NCBI GenBank assembly: GCA_015847255.1
Contig: JADLZK010012248.1
Span: 2,498,037-2,562,036 of the forward strand
DNA from: Hyparrhenia diplandra
Taxonomy: Eukaryota > Streptophyta > Magnoliopsida > Poales > Poaceae
DNA length: 64,000 nucleotides
Direction of reading: 5' to 3'
The translations under genes and the position numbers were made by a program. The notes under the pieces are model-generated. The model had not been told where the DNA came from, did not search any database, and saw only the letters and a list, made by a program, of their open reading frames with translations. This document shows positions 23,604 through 36,046 of the stretch, in pieces (position 1 is the first letter of the stretch; each line of letters starts with the position of its first letter).

Positions 23604-24712
23604 GGCAAAATTTGCCAGGAGACACTCTTCAAAGGTGGCTTCTGCTTGAGGACATTGAAAAATATGCTCTCTGCTGAAAGACATCAAAATTTTGTGGCCC
23701 TTTGCCATGGCACACTGAGAAGGACGGGATGGATAGATTTCTTAACTCCGTTCGCTACAGTAACTAATGGGCCCACCTGTCATCGCCTCCAATGATATCT
23801 TCCACCGACCTTATCTTTTCACGCAGCGACAAGAGCGCGGCAGTGGGCGGTGCCGGACCGCCTCCTTCCCCGGCTCCCTCCCCGCCTTTGCCCGCGGCGC
23901 CTCGATAACCAACTTCGCCCTGACGGACATGCGGACCTCGCTCCCTTCTCCGGCTCCGACAACCGCCGCGGCGCGCGGATCGCCGCCCGGGACCCATAAC
24001 ACGCAACCTGCGTCGTTTACCGCCGCTCGGGGCGCCGTCGCCGATTTCGCGGGGCTCGGGACTCCATTAGCTCAGCGTCTGCGGGACGGCTTCGTCCCTT
24101 CCGCATTGCCGTCGGCAGCAAGCGGCCGCCCGAGGCACTGCGGGTTCGGGCCACGGGCGGATCCCGGCGGCCCCGGCTCCCCGCATTTACGCGGCGAAGG
24201 TCGAGGCTGGCGTCGCGCGAGGGCGAAGGGCGGCGCGCTTCGACCGCCAGCGGCGGCGAACCGCCGCACGCACCACCAATTCAACCGTGGCGGGCCCTCC
24301 TCCTCGTCCGCCAAGCCGTCCGTTGACATCCGGCCCGTCGGGCGAAGGGCGGGAGATCGCTTTCTCAAGCTCTCCTCCGCCGTCGCCGACCAACTTGAGG
24401 ATCTCCTTGTGCGGGCGCAGTCAAGTCTACGATCGGGCCTACGACCGCGTCACCCCCGGGTGGAGCGTCGCCTCGAGTGCTTCAAGTTGCGGTACTTCTT
24501 CAAGGTCACCACCACCCGGCGGTCCCACGGGCATCACGAGTAGCGGGGAGGAAGAGGATGGAGTTGCTGCAGTGACGCGAGGAGACGGAGGGCAACGGCG
24601 ATGTGCGGTGGCAAATGGCCACAAAATTTTAGTGTGTTTGGGCGAAGGCCACATTTTTTAGTGTTGTGGAGCAAAAACCACCTTTGAAGAGTGTCCCCTG
24701 GCAAATTTTGCC
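23604..24712. mobile_element. Mutator-type element (Pack-MULE-like) with 9-bp target duplication
   Basis: The 9-mer TTTCTTTCC flanks the element exactly (23595-23603 and 24713-24721). Terminal inverted repeats of about 110 bp begin GGCAAAATTTGCCAGG and continue with matching blocks (GACACTCTTCAAAGGTGG, AAAATTTTGTGGCC). A long TIR plus a 9-bp duplication is the Mutator signature. The 1109-bp element has no transposase; its interior (about 23780-24540) is sharply GC-rich, like the captured gene fragments in grass Pack-MULEs. I did not recognise the parent gene. Confidence 0.9.
23767..24543 (+). CDS. Open reading frame inside the Mutator-type element (hypothetical)
   Basis: A 258-codon frame fills the GC-rich interior of the element. 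It is rich in Ala, Pro, Arg, Gly and Ser, with no recognised domain, signal peptide or membrane segment. The start lies just inside the left TIR (MGPPVIASND). Pack-MULE interiors usually derive from host gene pieces and may be transcribed from TIR promoters; whether this frame is translated cannot be judged. The minus-strand frames over the same stretch are shorter. It could equally be a chance frame in GC-rich captured DNA. Confidence 0.3.
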   Translation: MGPPVIASNDIFHRPYLFTQRQERGSGRCRTASFPGSLPAFARGASITNFALTDMRTSLPSPAPTTAAARGSPPGTHNTQPASFTAARGAVADFAGLGTPLAQRLRDGFVPSALPSAASGRPRHCGFGPRADPGGPGSPHLRGEGRGWRRARAKGGALRPPAAANRRTHHQFNRGGPSSSSAKPSVDIRPVGRRAGDRFLKLSSAVADQLEDLLVRAQSSLRSGLRPRHPRVERRLECFKLRYFFKVTTTRRSHGHHE

Positions 24713-24721
24713 TTTCTTTCC

Positions 24722-27181
24722 TCTCGACTCGAGCATGCATTGGGGCAGGGAGACGGACGCCATGGTGCGTGCGGGCTTTTGCCTTTCGGTTACGAGATCC
24801 AGCCAGCTTTGCAATCGTTGGACTGCACTGGGTACGGACACAGCAATCATACCGTCCGATCGATCCACCGCTTTTGGGTGGCCAATTTGCCATGCCACTA
24901 CACAGACACTACTAGTCCGTTTGCTTTATTTGCGCGTGTCGAGTGGACAAAATTAATCATCATATCGGTGCTTTCGGATGAGATGATGAGAGTGGCCGAT
25001 TATTGGTGGCGTAAAGGGCGTCGTACGTTTCTGTGCCGCACACATGCAGCCCAGGCACATGGTGCCATGTATACATATATAGGAGTACTGTACGTGCTTC
25101 TTTGCTTCTCATGACTAAATCAACTTTAGGAGTACGTCCTAGACGTTGTGGACATGTACTAGTCGTGCATCATTGCTGCGAGTTTGATCTCTTGTGTGTA
25201 GTACCCCACCAGTGCATCACTTTCAGAGAAACTGAAACTAGCTAGCCATCGAGTGCGTGCTTCTCTTCCCAAAGTGCTATAGCTACCTTTTTTTCATCAG
25301 GCGTGCCTAATGCGTTCTGCTGGTCCTTATATGCATCGATTTTTAATTAATTAGCCTTTGACTTGAAATCATTGCGGCTACAAAACAATAATTTGCCATA
25401 CATGCACCGTTGGCACAAAGATGAACACATTCAAATTCAGGTTCGTCGATCGAGCGCCCTACAATTTTATAGGTGTTCAGTCCATTTATGTCGTAGACAG
25501 TCGAAAAGAATGCAAGTGGCATTTGGCTTGTGTTAGTGACACGGACCTAACCACCAATGTGATAGACTTATTGAAGGTTTGTTAGTTAGACACTGCATTT
25601 TATAGACACAAAATGGTCCCTTGATATGTTTGTGGAATGAATTATGCTTTGTTTCTTGGTACATTTGTCATCCCACAAAAGGTACAATTTTTGTGTTGTT
25701 ATGTACTCCGTATTAGCGAATGCATATTGGAACTTAGCTTGAGATGTTAGGTTAGTTTGGAAGCTAAGATAAAGTGTATATCAACAATTGCAGAGGTTGA
25801 GAGATGCACTGCTTCCGTTCTAAATTATTGTACAAAAGGCGTTTTTGTATTTTTGATACATAGCACGGACCGGACAGGGGCGAGTGCGAGACAGGCCATG
25901 TGCTCATGGACCATGGACCGGTGGTGGTGCGGCCTGTGCTGCGTGCTGTATCAGCACAGCACACCGCTCGTCCGTTGCGTATATACCAAACTACAGTAGC
26001 TGTACAGAGTTGGACGTGTACGTACCTACCGAGCTATATATAGCTACCGTCCATAGCTCGGTACGTACGCACGTACTGTACTCCTCCGTAGCACGTAAAT
26101 ATATATAAATACTAAATTTAAAGCCTTTGTGCAACTGTGCACGCACGGTAGATGGCCGGGGCCGTGTGTAGGCATGTATGGAATGCATGTATGGATTGAG
26201 CACACAGCACGTACACGTACGGAATGCATGTATGGATTGAGCAGCTATAGTTTAATCAGATCTCCATCCGTGCGAACGACACCAAATGGCACACGTAAGA
26301 CGGTAAGAGTACCAACGAGTGTGTGCTTCTATCCTCTCAAGTCGACCAAACAATTTAGACACGTACACGTAGGCACGGACAATAATTGAGCCTTACTCAT
26401 CGATGGGGTACATTGATCCGTACATGAAAACACAGAAGCCGACGCATATAGGGCCGGAACGAACAAAACAACGGGCGTGACATGATATGATGTATCATGT
26501 ACGTGATCGATTGTTCTCTACGTTACGTGCATGCACACAAAGGGACAAATGAACAGGACGTGGCGCGATTCACGCGACTGATAGAAGAGTTTGTACCGAT
26601 CGATGGATTCATCCACGACAACTTTCTTTAAGCGAAAAGGGCCATCTAATGTCTACGCAAGCCTATGAATATAGCCTATTATTCCACCAACTTGAGATAT
26701 CCAAGGAATTTGACACTCTATAAACTGGACATATCCCATAGAGAGGTCACGAGCCAACATTAGAGAAACGGAATCTTTTCATCCGTCCTCTAAAGTGCTT
26801 ATGTGTGAGCGGTCAGCCTAGAAGAAGCATTTCTCATGCAAGGGGCATCAAGAAATCAGGTTATACTTCTTGGGGGCTCACTATTTTTCTTGGCGGCTCA
26901 GTTTACCTTAAATGGCCCAGCCCACTAAAACCGACTAACTAAAGATGCAACCAAGATCCGATTTATATCATAAAAAAAAAGAAAGAAAGATTTAAGTTTG
27001 ACCAAATTTATAGCGAATAATATTAATGTTTTATGCCTCCAACTATGTTTACTAGAAAAAATATATTCCATAATTAATTTAATGGTAGTTATTTTGTATT
27101 ATAATTGTTAATATTTTTCTATAACTTTGATAAATTTTACGGTGCTTTCGGATAAAAGAGCCATCCGGTAGGATTAATCTA
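24722..27181. other. Spacer with small repeats; no gene recognised
   Basis: Includes a 41-bp-period direct repeat at about 26180-26243. Near 26930-27140 lies a degenerate Stowaway-interior-like block that resembles 27575-27815. No domain-bearing frames. Confidence 0.4.
26180..26243. repeat. Short direct repeat, 41-bp period
   Basis: GGAATGCATGTATGGATTGA starts at 26180 and again at 26221. The intervening sequence is ACGT-rich. Confidence 0.7.
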
Positions 27182-27438
27182 CTCCCTCTGTTTCAAAAAA
27201 CTTGCAATTCTAGCACGGTGTTGCGGTTTAGTATCCCAAGTTTGATTAATTATAGATAAAAAACTATCAATAGTTATGCTATCGAATAAATCTCATTAGA
27301 TTCATTACGAAATATGGTTTTTTAATAAATTAATTTAAAGTCATAAATATGAATAATATTTGGTAGAAATTTGGTCAAACATATGTCACATTTGATGGAA
27401 CGGAACCCATAGTTACAAGTATTATGGAACGGAGGGAG
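27182..27438. mobile_element. Stowaway MITE (257 bp)
   Basis: CTCCCTCTGTTTCAAAAAAC on the left and the complement of TATTATGGAACGGAGGGAG on the right, with TA on the left flank and TTA on the right. The interior is AT-rich with the AAATATTAT-type words usual in grass Stowaways. Confidence 0.8.
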
Positions 27439-27820
27439 TTATTATTATAAAACAGGAATAACCAATTCGGAGAAACTTAAGTTGTGGGTCACCAAATTGT
27501 TTCAAATCAAATTCAAAGAGTATAATAGTATTCTGACATCTTAGAAGCATGGCCCAACAAAGTAAAGTCCCACTCACCATTGATGCAACCAAAATCTGAT
27601 CCATAGCCAAAAGAATGCAACTATATATAGTTTTCTTTTTCATGTCAAACTAGCTTTAATTTTACTATAATGGATACTGTTTAACATAATTTATGTCTCT
27701 CACTAGACTCGCAATGTACGGAGATAGATTTCATAATTACTTTAGTGATACCTATTTTATATTATAAACATTAACGATCTAAACTTTCTATATAATTTTG
27801 ACTAGACTTTAAATCATATA

Positions 27821-28072
27821 CTCCCTCCATCCAAATTTTAAGTAATTATGAGAATCTTATAGAGTCAAAACATCTTTGACCAAAATTACAGAGAAAATTA
27901 TAAAAATTTATGACATCAATAAGTATACTAAGATATAGTCAATGAGGAATCTAATGATATACTAAGTTGACATCATAAATATTATTGTTTTATATATAGA
28001 TTTGTGGTCAAATTTGAGGTTGTTTGAATCTTCTAGATTTTTGAAATGACTTATAGTTTGGGATGGAGGAAG
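27821..28072. mobile_element. Stowaway MITE (252 bp)
   Basis: CTCCCTCCATCCAAATTTTA on the left, and the complement of ATAGTTTGGGATGGAGGAAG on the right, flanked by TA at 27819-27820 and 28073-28074. This is the standard Stowaway signature. Confidence 0.85.
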
Positions 28073-30269
28073 TAGATTCTAAAAAATGAGAACCGCATCT
28101 TTTGGCACCGCTACTTTAACCGCACCAACGGCCGGCACACGGCAAATTAAAGTGTGATGGATCGGACTTGATGATGCCGGTGGACAGGAGGACCTGCATC
28201 GAGAAAAATAGTGGAGAACGACCCTATTCTGTTTTCTTTTCGGTAGTACTAGGACTACTGTATCCATGATCGATCCAACTACTTGATTATTTGTGCTTTT
28301 GACAAGAAAAGTAACATAAGATAGCTATTCAATCCGCGTTTGGTTATTTGTGCTTTTGACCAATCAATGGATAGACCAGGAGCTGAATGCATGCAGTGGG
28401 AGCTAGCTAGGTGGCTGTATAGGATTCGTTAGAGGACCATCGATCCATTCAATTATTCACACCTTGCAGTTGCAAAATTGGTCGTCGGGTGGGGTCAGTG
28501 ATGGGCACGGTATATATCGTCGTCATCACGTTTCAGAGTCCAGAGTGCAGTGAAATTTGCCAAATGGGCACGGCGTACGTACATATGGATGGGGACTACC
28601 ACTTCACACTTCACTGGATCGATCGGAGGTGCGACAGCGTCGTCGTTGCCCGGTGGCCACGGCACACCGATGATGTAGGAGTACTGTAGACGACGTACGC
28701 GTGTGATCCATCTATCAACCGACCGACCGATCGATCGCCCTCTTCTTGCCACTAGCTGTAGCTGCATGAATCCAAGCCATCCCGGCCATCAGCTTTGTCA
28801 GCACGCGATTTGGCGGATTCACACGCGTCTCCGTCGTCTCATTGTGGGATGGATCGTCAATGGCGAAAGGAACGTGAGAAAGGACAAGAGAAAAGCAAAG
28901 GTACGAGAAGATGATGGAGCAAAAGTAGTGGCAATCAACGAGAAAGCAAAAGGCAAAATGTCACAAACTCACCACACACAATCCGCCAGCGTGAACTGCG
29001 GGCCATTCATGTACAATCTCAAGGCCGCCGGCCATCATTTTCACGGTTAAGACTATCCGCACTCATGTTCCTCTATTTACTTCTTCTATACATTTTATTC
29101 ATCAAGATTCCCTCATTTACAGTACTATCTCCCGCACTCGTCTTTCTTTATATCTCTATTCTATACCAACTACCAACAGTAGGGTCCATTTATAATTTTA
29201 TCTAAATATATTCATGTGTGATCTTGTTTTGAAGAATTTATTGAAACGAATTTAATGGTGTAATCGAATTTAATTTGGATTTTTAGTTTGTGAGATATAA
29301 CATTTTTTTAAGATAGTTGAACCGTGGGACCGCCACTGGCCCATGCTCTCTCTTGCTTTGCATGCCGCGCATGCAGCCTCTCGTAGCTCATCCGACACAA
29401 GTGGGGCCGCGCAACTGTTGCGAACGTCCGGGAAGACCTGGATCGCTGGCGGAATCGAGCTCGTACTTGTTGATAGCGAGCCGACCCAGCATAATTGCGA
29501 GTCTATTTTCTTGTGTAAAGTCTCCTCCAGTATGTCATTCAGTATGCCGCTGCAGCTGGTCTAAGTGAGAAGGAATAAGCCAGAGTACGGTTGGTAGCAG
29601 GCCAATACGTACATTAGCGATTTTTTTTTTCACAAGTTGATCAACTCATCAATTACACCGCACTAGTTTTTGTTGGTTGAGCTGTACTTGTGTTTGCATT
29701 TGGGCTGTATAGAAAATTATAATTATCCCAGTGACATTTGGATCTAGACATGGAAAAAGATAATGATTCCTTCCATGGTCGATCTAGTTATCAACTCAGC
29801 ATACATTCATATGGATTGTATACATATATACGATGCGGAAATTTGGTCGCCGCCCTACTTTGTGTAAAGATGCAAAATGGCCTATGGTGGTCTACGCTAG
29901 TGATGTGCCCCTTTATTAGTTTGTGGATTCCCCATCATTTCTTATTTGGTCCTAATATTGACGTGATTGTACGTCTTGCTAGCACGATCAAACCTAAGAT
30001 TTGACACTGCCATTCAGTTCATAATTAACCTACTGTACATGTTCCATGTAGACTGGTCCACCCATCAACAATGGCAATAATAATTAATTATTACGCCATT
30101 ATATATATTCAATGGAGTAGACGTACAACTGGTCCATCATGGCATAATACTAATTGCACGTGATAAACTAGTGTCCTATTCCATGGATTCATTTAAGGAA
30201 GCATCATCTGATTGCTGTGTTTTTGTTTATTTGGCCACATGAAATTTGTCGTTTCCTCTCACAAATCGT
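28073..30269. other. Spacer, no gene recognised
   Basis: A block around 29050-29310 (ACTATCCGCACTC) looks like degenerate MITE sequence. Short frames at 28489-29050 have no domains. Confidence 0.35.
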
Positions 30270-31276
30270 TTTAGTTTTGAAACTGCTACTACAAACGCCT
30301 CCGGTTACCTCTGGAGGATTATCAACGATGAGCTTAATACCTATCGGTCCATCACCATCGTTCAAGTGCACGATGGGGCGGCCACATCGTTCTGGTTTGA
30401 CCATTGGTTACCAGATGGGCCTCTCTCTATCTCCCACGCCGCTCTTTTCTCCCACTCCACCTCCCCTAATGTATCGGTGTAGCAAGTCTTCAGAAACGGT
30501 TTTGAATTGCACCTGCGCCCGCGACTCACTAACGCTGCTAGCGCTCAGCTATGCAGTCTGCTCTCTGTGCTGCAGGGTCTACAACTTCGACAGGGACACG
30601 ATGTGTGCCTACTCAAGCTAACAGGGCAGCCATACAAAACGCGGGATGCATACAGAGCCTTGGATACAGCCGGTGACCCGTCTGATACTCATGGCCGGCG
30701 GATCCGGGGCACAAGACTCCCAAATAAAGTCCGGATTTTTCGCTTGGTTATACTTCAAAGATAGGCTAAGCACTAGAGTCAACCTCTTCGCTAAACACAT
30801 CGTCGACGGAGAGACATGTGAACGCTGCTTTCGCTGCATAACGAAGACAGGAACCACACATTCTTCCACTACATTGGCAGCGCCCAGCTCTGGAATGGAA
30901 TCGGCATGCGGATGTGATGAACCTCGACGACGAGGCGAGTCACGGACAGCAGCGGTGCCGGGACGGTCTACAGTCATCGTTATGGCCCTTTGTCTTCTTA
31001 GCAATTCTCTGGAGAATCTGGGACGCCCGGAATGGCCAAGTTTTTCCGACACGAGGAGTATAGATGTCACCGCGTTATCTCTAGAGTATGTGACGACCTT
31101 GTAATTTGGCGTAATCGCCTTCACCCACACCTTGTAAACAGCCTCATGAGCTAGCATGCTTATTTGCGGTCTTGTATCCCTGTTTTCCTGTAAAACTCTC
31201 CCGCGGATCCGTGGGTTTTTTGAATATAAAGATGGTGGGGAATCTCTCCCCCCCCACCCCGGATTACAGTTCAAAA
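30270..31276 (+). mobile_element. L1-type LINE, 5'-truncated (ORF2 C-terminus and 3' end)
   Basis: The plus strand encodes decayed ORF2 C-terminal motifs: TSFWFDHWLPDGPLS (about 30385-30430), then a reverse-transcriptase zinc-binding region with KTRDAYRA, LPNKVRIF, FAWL, DRLSTRVNLF and CERC (about 30640-30835), in several frames. The 3' end (about 31190-31276) has a GTGGGG/CCCCAC hairpin and a short A-rich tail (TTCAAAAAAG). Stops and slips show it is dead. A target duplication could not be fixed. Confidence 0.85.
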
Positions 31277-32054
31277 AAGAAAGTTTTGTTTGGCTAGCTA
31301 CTTATACCTAGCTAGACAAAGTCTGATGAGCCGTTCAAAAATCTTACCAGAAAAATATATATATCACAATTATATTGGTGCCTTGTATTCGGCTTGAGTA
31401 AATTGTTTTCCGAGAGTGCAAAGTGTTCATGGGAGAACAAGAGTTTTGTCAAGAAAAGGCCAACCGGATCAAACTGGGCCACGTCTTTCCTCCAAATCAA
31501 CAACAATTACCTTGGGCCCAAACGTATTTCACAATTGGGTCCCAAGTTTCTTTCGCGGGATTTCAGCCCATCATGGTGTCCATCCCAGGCCTAGGTAGGC
31601 AGCGATATCTCCTGGCCTACCGGGCCGAACCATCTGCCTCGAGTTTCTGGACCAGTTGGACCACTGGATAAAATTACAACTACAGACATATTTGATTAGT
31701 ACAACCAAATTCTGCTTAGAATTTTTTTATTTAGAACTACATAAAAACTTTGGTATTGACAAATTCTGTTTCTTAGTATTAAACAGGTCAAGGGTTTAAA
31801 AGGTCCTTGATGTTGCTTTTGTTCTTTTTGTTATTAACTAGCAAAAGTGTGCGTTCGTTGCCACGGGAAAAAAATGTATATATCAAGCTCTGTCGTGGTT
31901 GAACTCCGCGTCGTCGTTGCAGCCCTCTCTCTAACCTATTTCATTTAACTTATAATTATTTTTTGTTATAGTTTATCATCTCACAATATTATATTAGATT
32001 TTGTATTTTTGTATTAACTACATATATGTTCGTGTGCACGGGGTGTCAAACTTT
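31277..32054. other. Spacer, no gene recognised
   Basis: An open frame at 31423-31671 has no recognisable domain. A CGTTGCCACGGG-type motif occurs at about 31855 (see the repeats at 32827 and 33748). Confidence 0.35.
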
Positions 32055-32067
32055 ATGTGGCTTGGCT

Positions 32068-32253
32068 AATTTTAAAAGCTAATATTTATTACAATCAGTC
32101 AAACTCATAGTTGACCTTTGGTCATCTTTCTGTGCATAGCAAGATGCTTTCGAGTTAAGCTTTGTATGTAAGAACCTTTTCATCTCTTAAAATTAATGAA
32201 AATAACCGCCAATGTGGAGATCTCCCCCACAACTTTTGTTGTTAGAAAAACAC
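32068..32253 (+). mobile_element. 5'-truncated LINE tail with 13-bp target duplication
   Basis: ATGTGGCTTGGCT lies at 32055-32067 and at 32254-32266. The 186-bp insert ends with TTAATGAAAATA, a GTGGAGATCTCCCCCAC hairpin, TTTTGTTGTTAG and a short A-rich tail. This is the same 3' architecture as at 31.2 and 36.1 kb. Confidence 0.8.
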
Positions 32254-32826
32254 ATGTGGCTTGGCTTAGATTCTATTTAGGCAAAACAGGAGACTTGTGG
32301 TTTAGATGAACGCAGTAAGTAATATATAAATCTAGTTAAAAAATATAGTTTTTTATGATTTCATCACCTTTATATATTGTAGAAGTTTATATAGTCAGAA
32401 TCAAATTGGTTTTCTATTTTTTAACATATCCGTGTGCTTTATCTCTCCACCTATGCAAATATGAAAGAGAATTGAGACCAACTGCTGGCAGCACAAAGAC
32501 CAACTCCAACACATAAGAACAATTGGATAATAATAAATCTAACGCAAAGTAAAATTGTAATATTCGTAGACTTTATTTAAGAATAATCATTGGCCAATTA
32601 AACTGCATGCCAAATCCAGTTGCTTGCCCATCCGTGCCCATCTGCGTAGCGTACAGCTGCGGCCACCGAAGCGGCATGCACACGGATTCCTTCGATCCTT
32701 CCCTCGCAGCCTCGTTACCGTCCGGCCGCATGTCTCTACGCTATGCATGACTCTTCGTTTGCCGTATCCTGGGCGGACTCTCAACGATAGGATGTGGAAG
32801 GCAGAAAACGGTGGCAGAAAAAAAAA

Positions 32827-32868
32827 GGTGGAAAAAGAGGTGGGACTGAAATTTTTCTCTCTTTATTA
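32827..32868 (+). repeat. Dispersed repeat, copy 1 (unclassified TE end)
   Basis: GGTGGAAAAAGAGGTGGGAC followed by TGAAATTTTTCTCTCTTTATTA recurs at 33748-33788. Each copy is followed, 10-45 bp on, by a CGTTGC-ACGG motif. It resembles a common grass TE terminus that I cannot name. Confidence 0.6.
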
Positions 32869-33747
32869 AGATTAGGAAATATGCCCGTCGTTGCTACGGA
32901 TGAATACTAAGTTACTTGATTCAATATCTACATTTTTGTGCAAAAACTTAATTAATTATACAATGATTAAAAGTGTAATACTTGGATTCTTGGAAGATTT
33001 CTCTAATGATCACATCGGATATGTCATGGACAAACGTTGTTGTAGCTCGTGTGCGCACTGGTTGTAATGATTCGTAAGTCCAAGTTATAACCGGGACACG
33101 AAGAGGCATAAGGGCATTGATGGAAGTAAAAAAAAATTGTACAAAAAAATTCCATTTTAACTTTAATTTTAAAGATATATAGCATAGTGCCTTGATATGA
33201 ATTGTGTTGGTTCATTCTATGAAAAATTATGTAGTAAATAAAATAAGTCTTAGAACTTTATTGTTTGAGCCATCAAATCATAGTTTTACATGCTAAGTGA
33301 TATTTAAAATATAATTTTTCAAATGTCTAAAAATATATATCTAACAACCAAAAACATGCGTGTGCTACATTAACCATCCATCATTCATAATGATCGATGT
33401 ACATCATGGTTATCCTATCAATCCTATTAAGGTTCTATAATAATCTAAATTTGATACAATCGATTTCGCTGTAATACTATATATATTGGCATGCATTAGA
33501 TGGTAGTATATACATACAAAGTTTTTTCCTTCCGAAATGTCAGGTTGGTCTTTCCGTTAAAGATATGAATTCCAATCCAATAGAAACGATCGACTACGTA
33601 CGTACGCAGCCATGTCAATCTTTGCTTCGGCCCACGAAATCCCAAAAGAGTACGTGATCGTATATGTGTACATATCTCCTGATTGCTTCCTCTAGCAAAT
33701 AAAGTAGAATCCTACATGGACACGGAAGCAAGGTGGTGGAAAAAAGT

Positions 33748-33788
33748 GGTGGAAAAAGAGGTGGGACTGAAATTTTCTCTCTTTATTA
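33748..33788 (+). repeat. Dispersed repeat, copy 2 (unclassified TE end)
   Basis: Near-identical to copy 1 at 32827, about 920 bp apart, and followed by GCGTTGCAACGGG at about 33832. Confidence 0.6.
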
Positions 33789-34107
33789 GTAGGTATAGAT
33801 TAGTTGGTATAGACTAGCAAATAAATAAATGCGTTGCAACGGGAGAAAAAAAAGACCTATGAAACATCCATGAAAAATAATAACGTGAGTGGTTCATTTT
33901 ATGATTTTTAATGGTCACTATCACATCCACAATATAAGTTAATTCTAATAATAAATAACACTGTCTTATATTAAACCTGTATCGAATTAAAATATGGTTG
34001 GCACTTTTTTTTCTTCCATTACAAAGCAGATAATTCTTTAGATATTAGTATATCATAACTTATATTTTCCATACTATCGATGTGTTTCTATGACTCATAT
34101 AGACATG

Positions 34108-34364
34108 CCACGTTTTAAATAGCGGGCTATGAAAAATAGCGTCGATTTTTTACGAGGGCGCTATTGGGCGCTATAGCGCCGCTATAGCAAGACTACTATA
34201 GCAGCAACTACGCCGCTAGTAGCGCCAGCCGCCGCCGCCGATATAGCGTGAATAGCGACATGAATAGCGCCAATAGTGGCGCAATAGCGTCAATAAGCGC
34301 GAAAAAGTGCAATAGCGTCGCGACAGTTGTTTCTAGTTGCTATAGCGCGCTATTTAAAACGTGG
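34108..34364. mobile_element. hAT-type MITE (257 bp), ATAGCG-rich
   Basis: The octamer TAGACATG flanks it exactly (34100-34107 and 34365-34372). The TIRs are CCACGTTTTAAATAGCG and the complement of GCGCTATTTAAAACGTGG. The interior is crowded with ATAGCG and its inverse CGCTAT. It shares its TIR type with the element at 40701. Confidence 0.9.
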
Positions 34365-34372
34365 TAGACATG

Positions 34373-36034
34373 TATAGCTTTTTAATGCATCATGTTAACC
34401 TCCCTTAATGTTTTGTCGATGTGTAAATAATTATTCTATCTGCCAATGATTATGACAGGAGACCTCTCTTGATTTTTTCGCAGGGGCAGCCCTCATTAGG
34501 AATTACATAAATACATTTATATTTCATTAGACAATAATCTACCAAAGATTCTAGTTCACGAAATAATTAGTTATCATTGACTAATCCATGTTTTAAGAAA
34601 ACTAAGTTTGTTTTGTGAACCGAGTTTTTCGTTTTGGAATTTGATCCTATTTAGACTCGCTATGGAAATCGGGGAATTTTGGCGTTGCTGTGTGAAGGGG
34701 TCCAAAGCAGAATTTGGATCACAGATTGTTTTGTGTAGATCCTGAAAGGGGTCCAAAGCAAAATTCGGATCGCAGATTGGTTTTGTGGACGTCGGACAAT
34801 TCTGTGTGGATCTCATATGGGCGGCGTTTAGGGGCAGCAGTCTAGCTGTCCTTCTCGGACATGGAGGGATGGAGTTTGAACGTTGAGCTGCATGGTGCCC
34901 TGCGTGCTGTGGCTCCTCGTGCGTGCTGATTGGATTAGATCATTAAAAGTGATTTTTTCCACAACTGTTTGCATTTTTAATAATAATAAAGATGTTTTGC
35001 ATCTTTCCACACGGTCCTGGCTGAAGGAAGAACCAAACGGAAGAAAAAAGTGACAGAAAACCGAGACCAAGCCATATTAGTTAGAGCGGATAGGGACGGA
35101 CAGATTTCACGACATAATGGCAGAAATTTTCACATATTAGGCATAGATAAACATTGCTGCTGCGGGTTGGTGTTATGGGCCGCAGCCTATTTTTTTTTTT
35201 GTAGACAAGGAAAACGGGCTCAGCCCAAAAGGTAACAGGAAGCAGGTCAAAATAAGTTTGCCGCTGGGAAAGATAAAGTAACGTAATTTTTATTTTGAGA
35301 ATATTTTTTACAAGGAAATTTCACAAATCGATTTTCTACACAACAGAGCGCACACAGAAACAAAAATGTAAAATTAATTAATTTATAAAATAATAATTTT
35401 CCATGAAAAAATCCTGAGCTATTTACTAAATCGGTTGTCTAAAATTTTATTTTCTTATTTGTGTTTCACATTCACATCCTAAAGTGAACGTTTCCTCATG
35501 CTCTCTCTGGGGCTGGCTCCCTGGTGGTTCCTTCTATGCTACTGTATCATCGCAGTGTCCTCTTGTCCTACATGCTCGTGCCAGCCATGCATTGTTACCC
35601 AAAACAAGCTAAGGCCAAGGCTCTTGCACATATTCCTCGCTTCCTTGATCGGCGTTCTATGTTGAACGAACCTTTGTGTACGTGCTCATCTGGATTCTTT
35701 ACGCAAAGCCTAAAACTAATATAAAAGGTCTGATGCTTCTTCTGATCACCTTGCAGGGACAAAGTAAGCATATATTCAGGTCAGAGTGACCGGTTGACCA
35801 TGCCAAAACCATGAGATGCTTCGTCATATTTGCACTTGGTTAACTAGTTCGTACCAATCAGCTAGCTATACTTGTCGTAGGTTGTTCTTTTTGGGGATCC
35901 AAAGCATTCTATGCATGGTCCATCATCACATATATATGGTCCTACAAAAGTTCTGTGGAATGGCAAATATTTCTCATATTCCTTTATTTAGATACATACT
36001 AGTGCATCAACACTAAAGCCACATCATCAATAGT
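34373..36034. other. Spacer, no gene recognised
   Basis: Contains the 51-bp tandem repeat at 34695. Otherwise AT-rich without domains. Confidence 0.4.
34695..34796. repeat. 51-bp tandem duplication, two copies
   Basis: AAGGGGTCCAAAGCA starts at 34695 and again at 34746. Both copies continue with a similar GATC-C-CAGATTG-TTTTGTG sequence. Confidence 0.75.
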
Positions 36035-36046
36035 GCTTACTATTTA

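Larger units (their letters stand above)
32267..34099. other. AT-rich spacer with dispersed repeats
   Basis: Contains the repeat pair at 32827 and 33748. No genes recognised. Confidence 0.4.

Noticed and set aside
23354..23632. Minus-strand frame next to the Mutator-type element as a gene
   Set aside because: It crosses the element's boundary and target duplication; no domain seen.
26930..27815. Local duplication (26930-27140 versus 27575-27815)
   Set aside because: The similarity is patchy and of the kind shared by Stowaway interiors; independent degenerate Stowaways explain it better.
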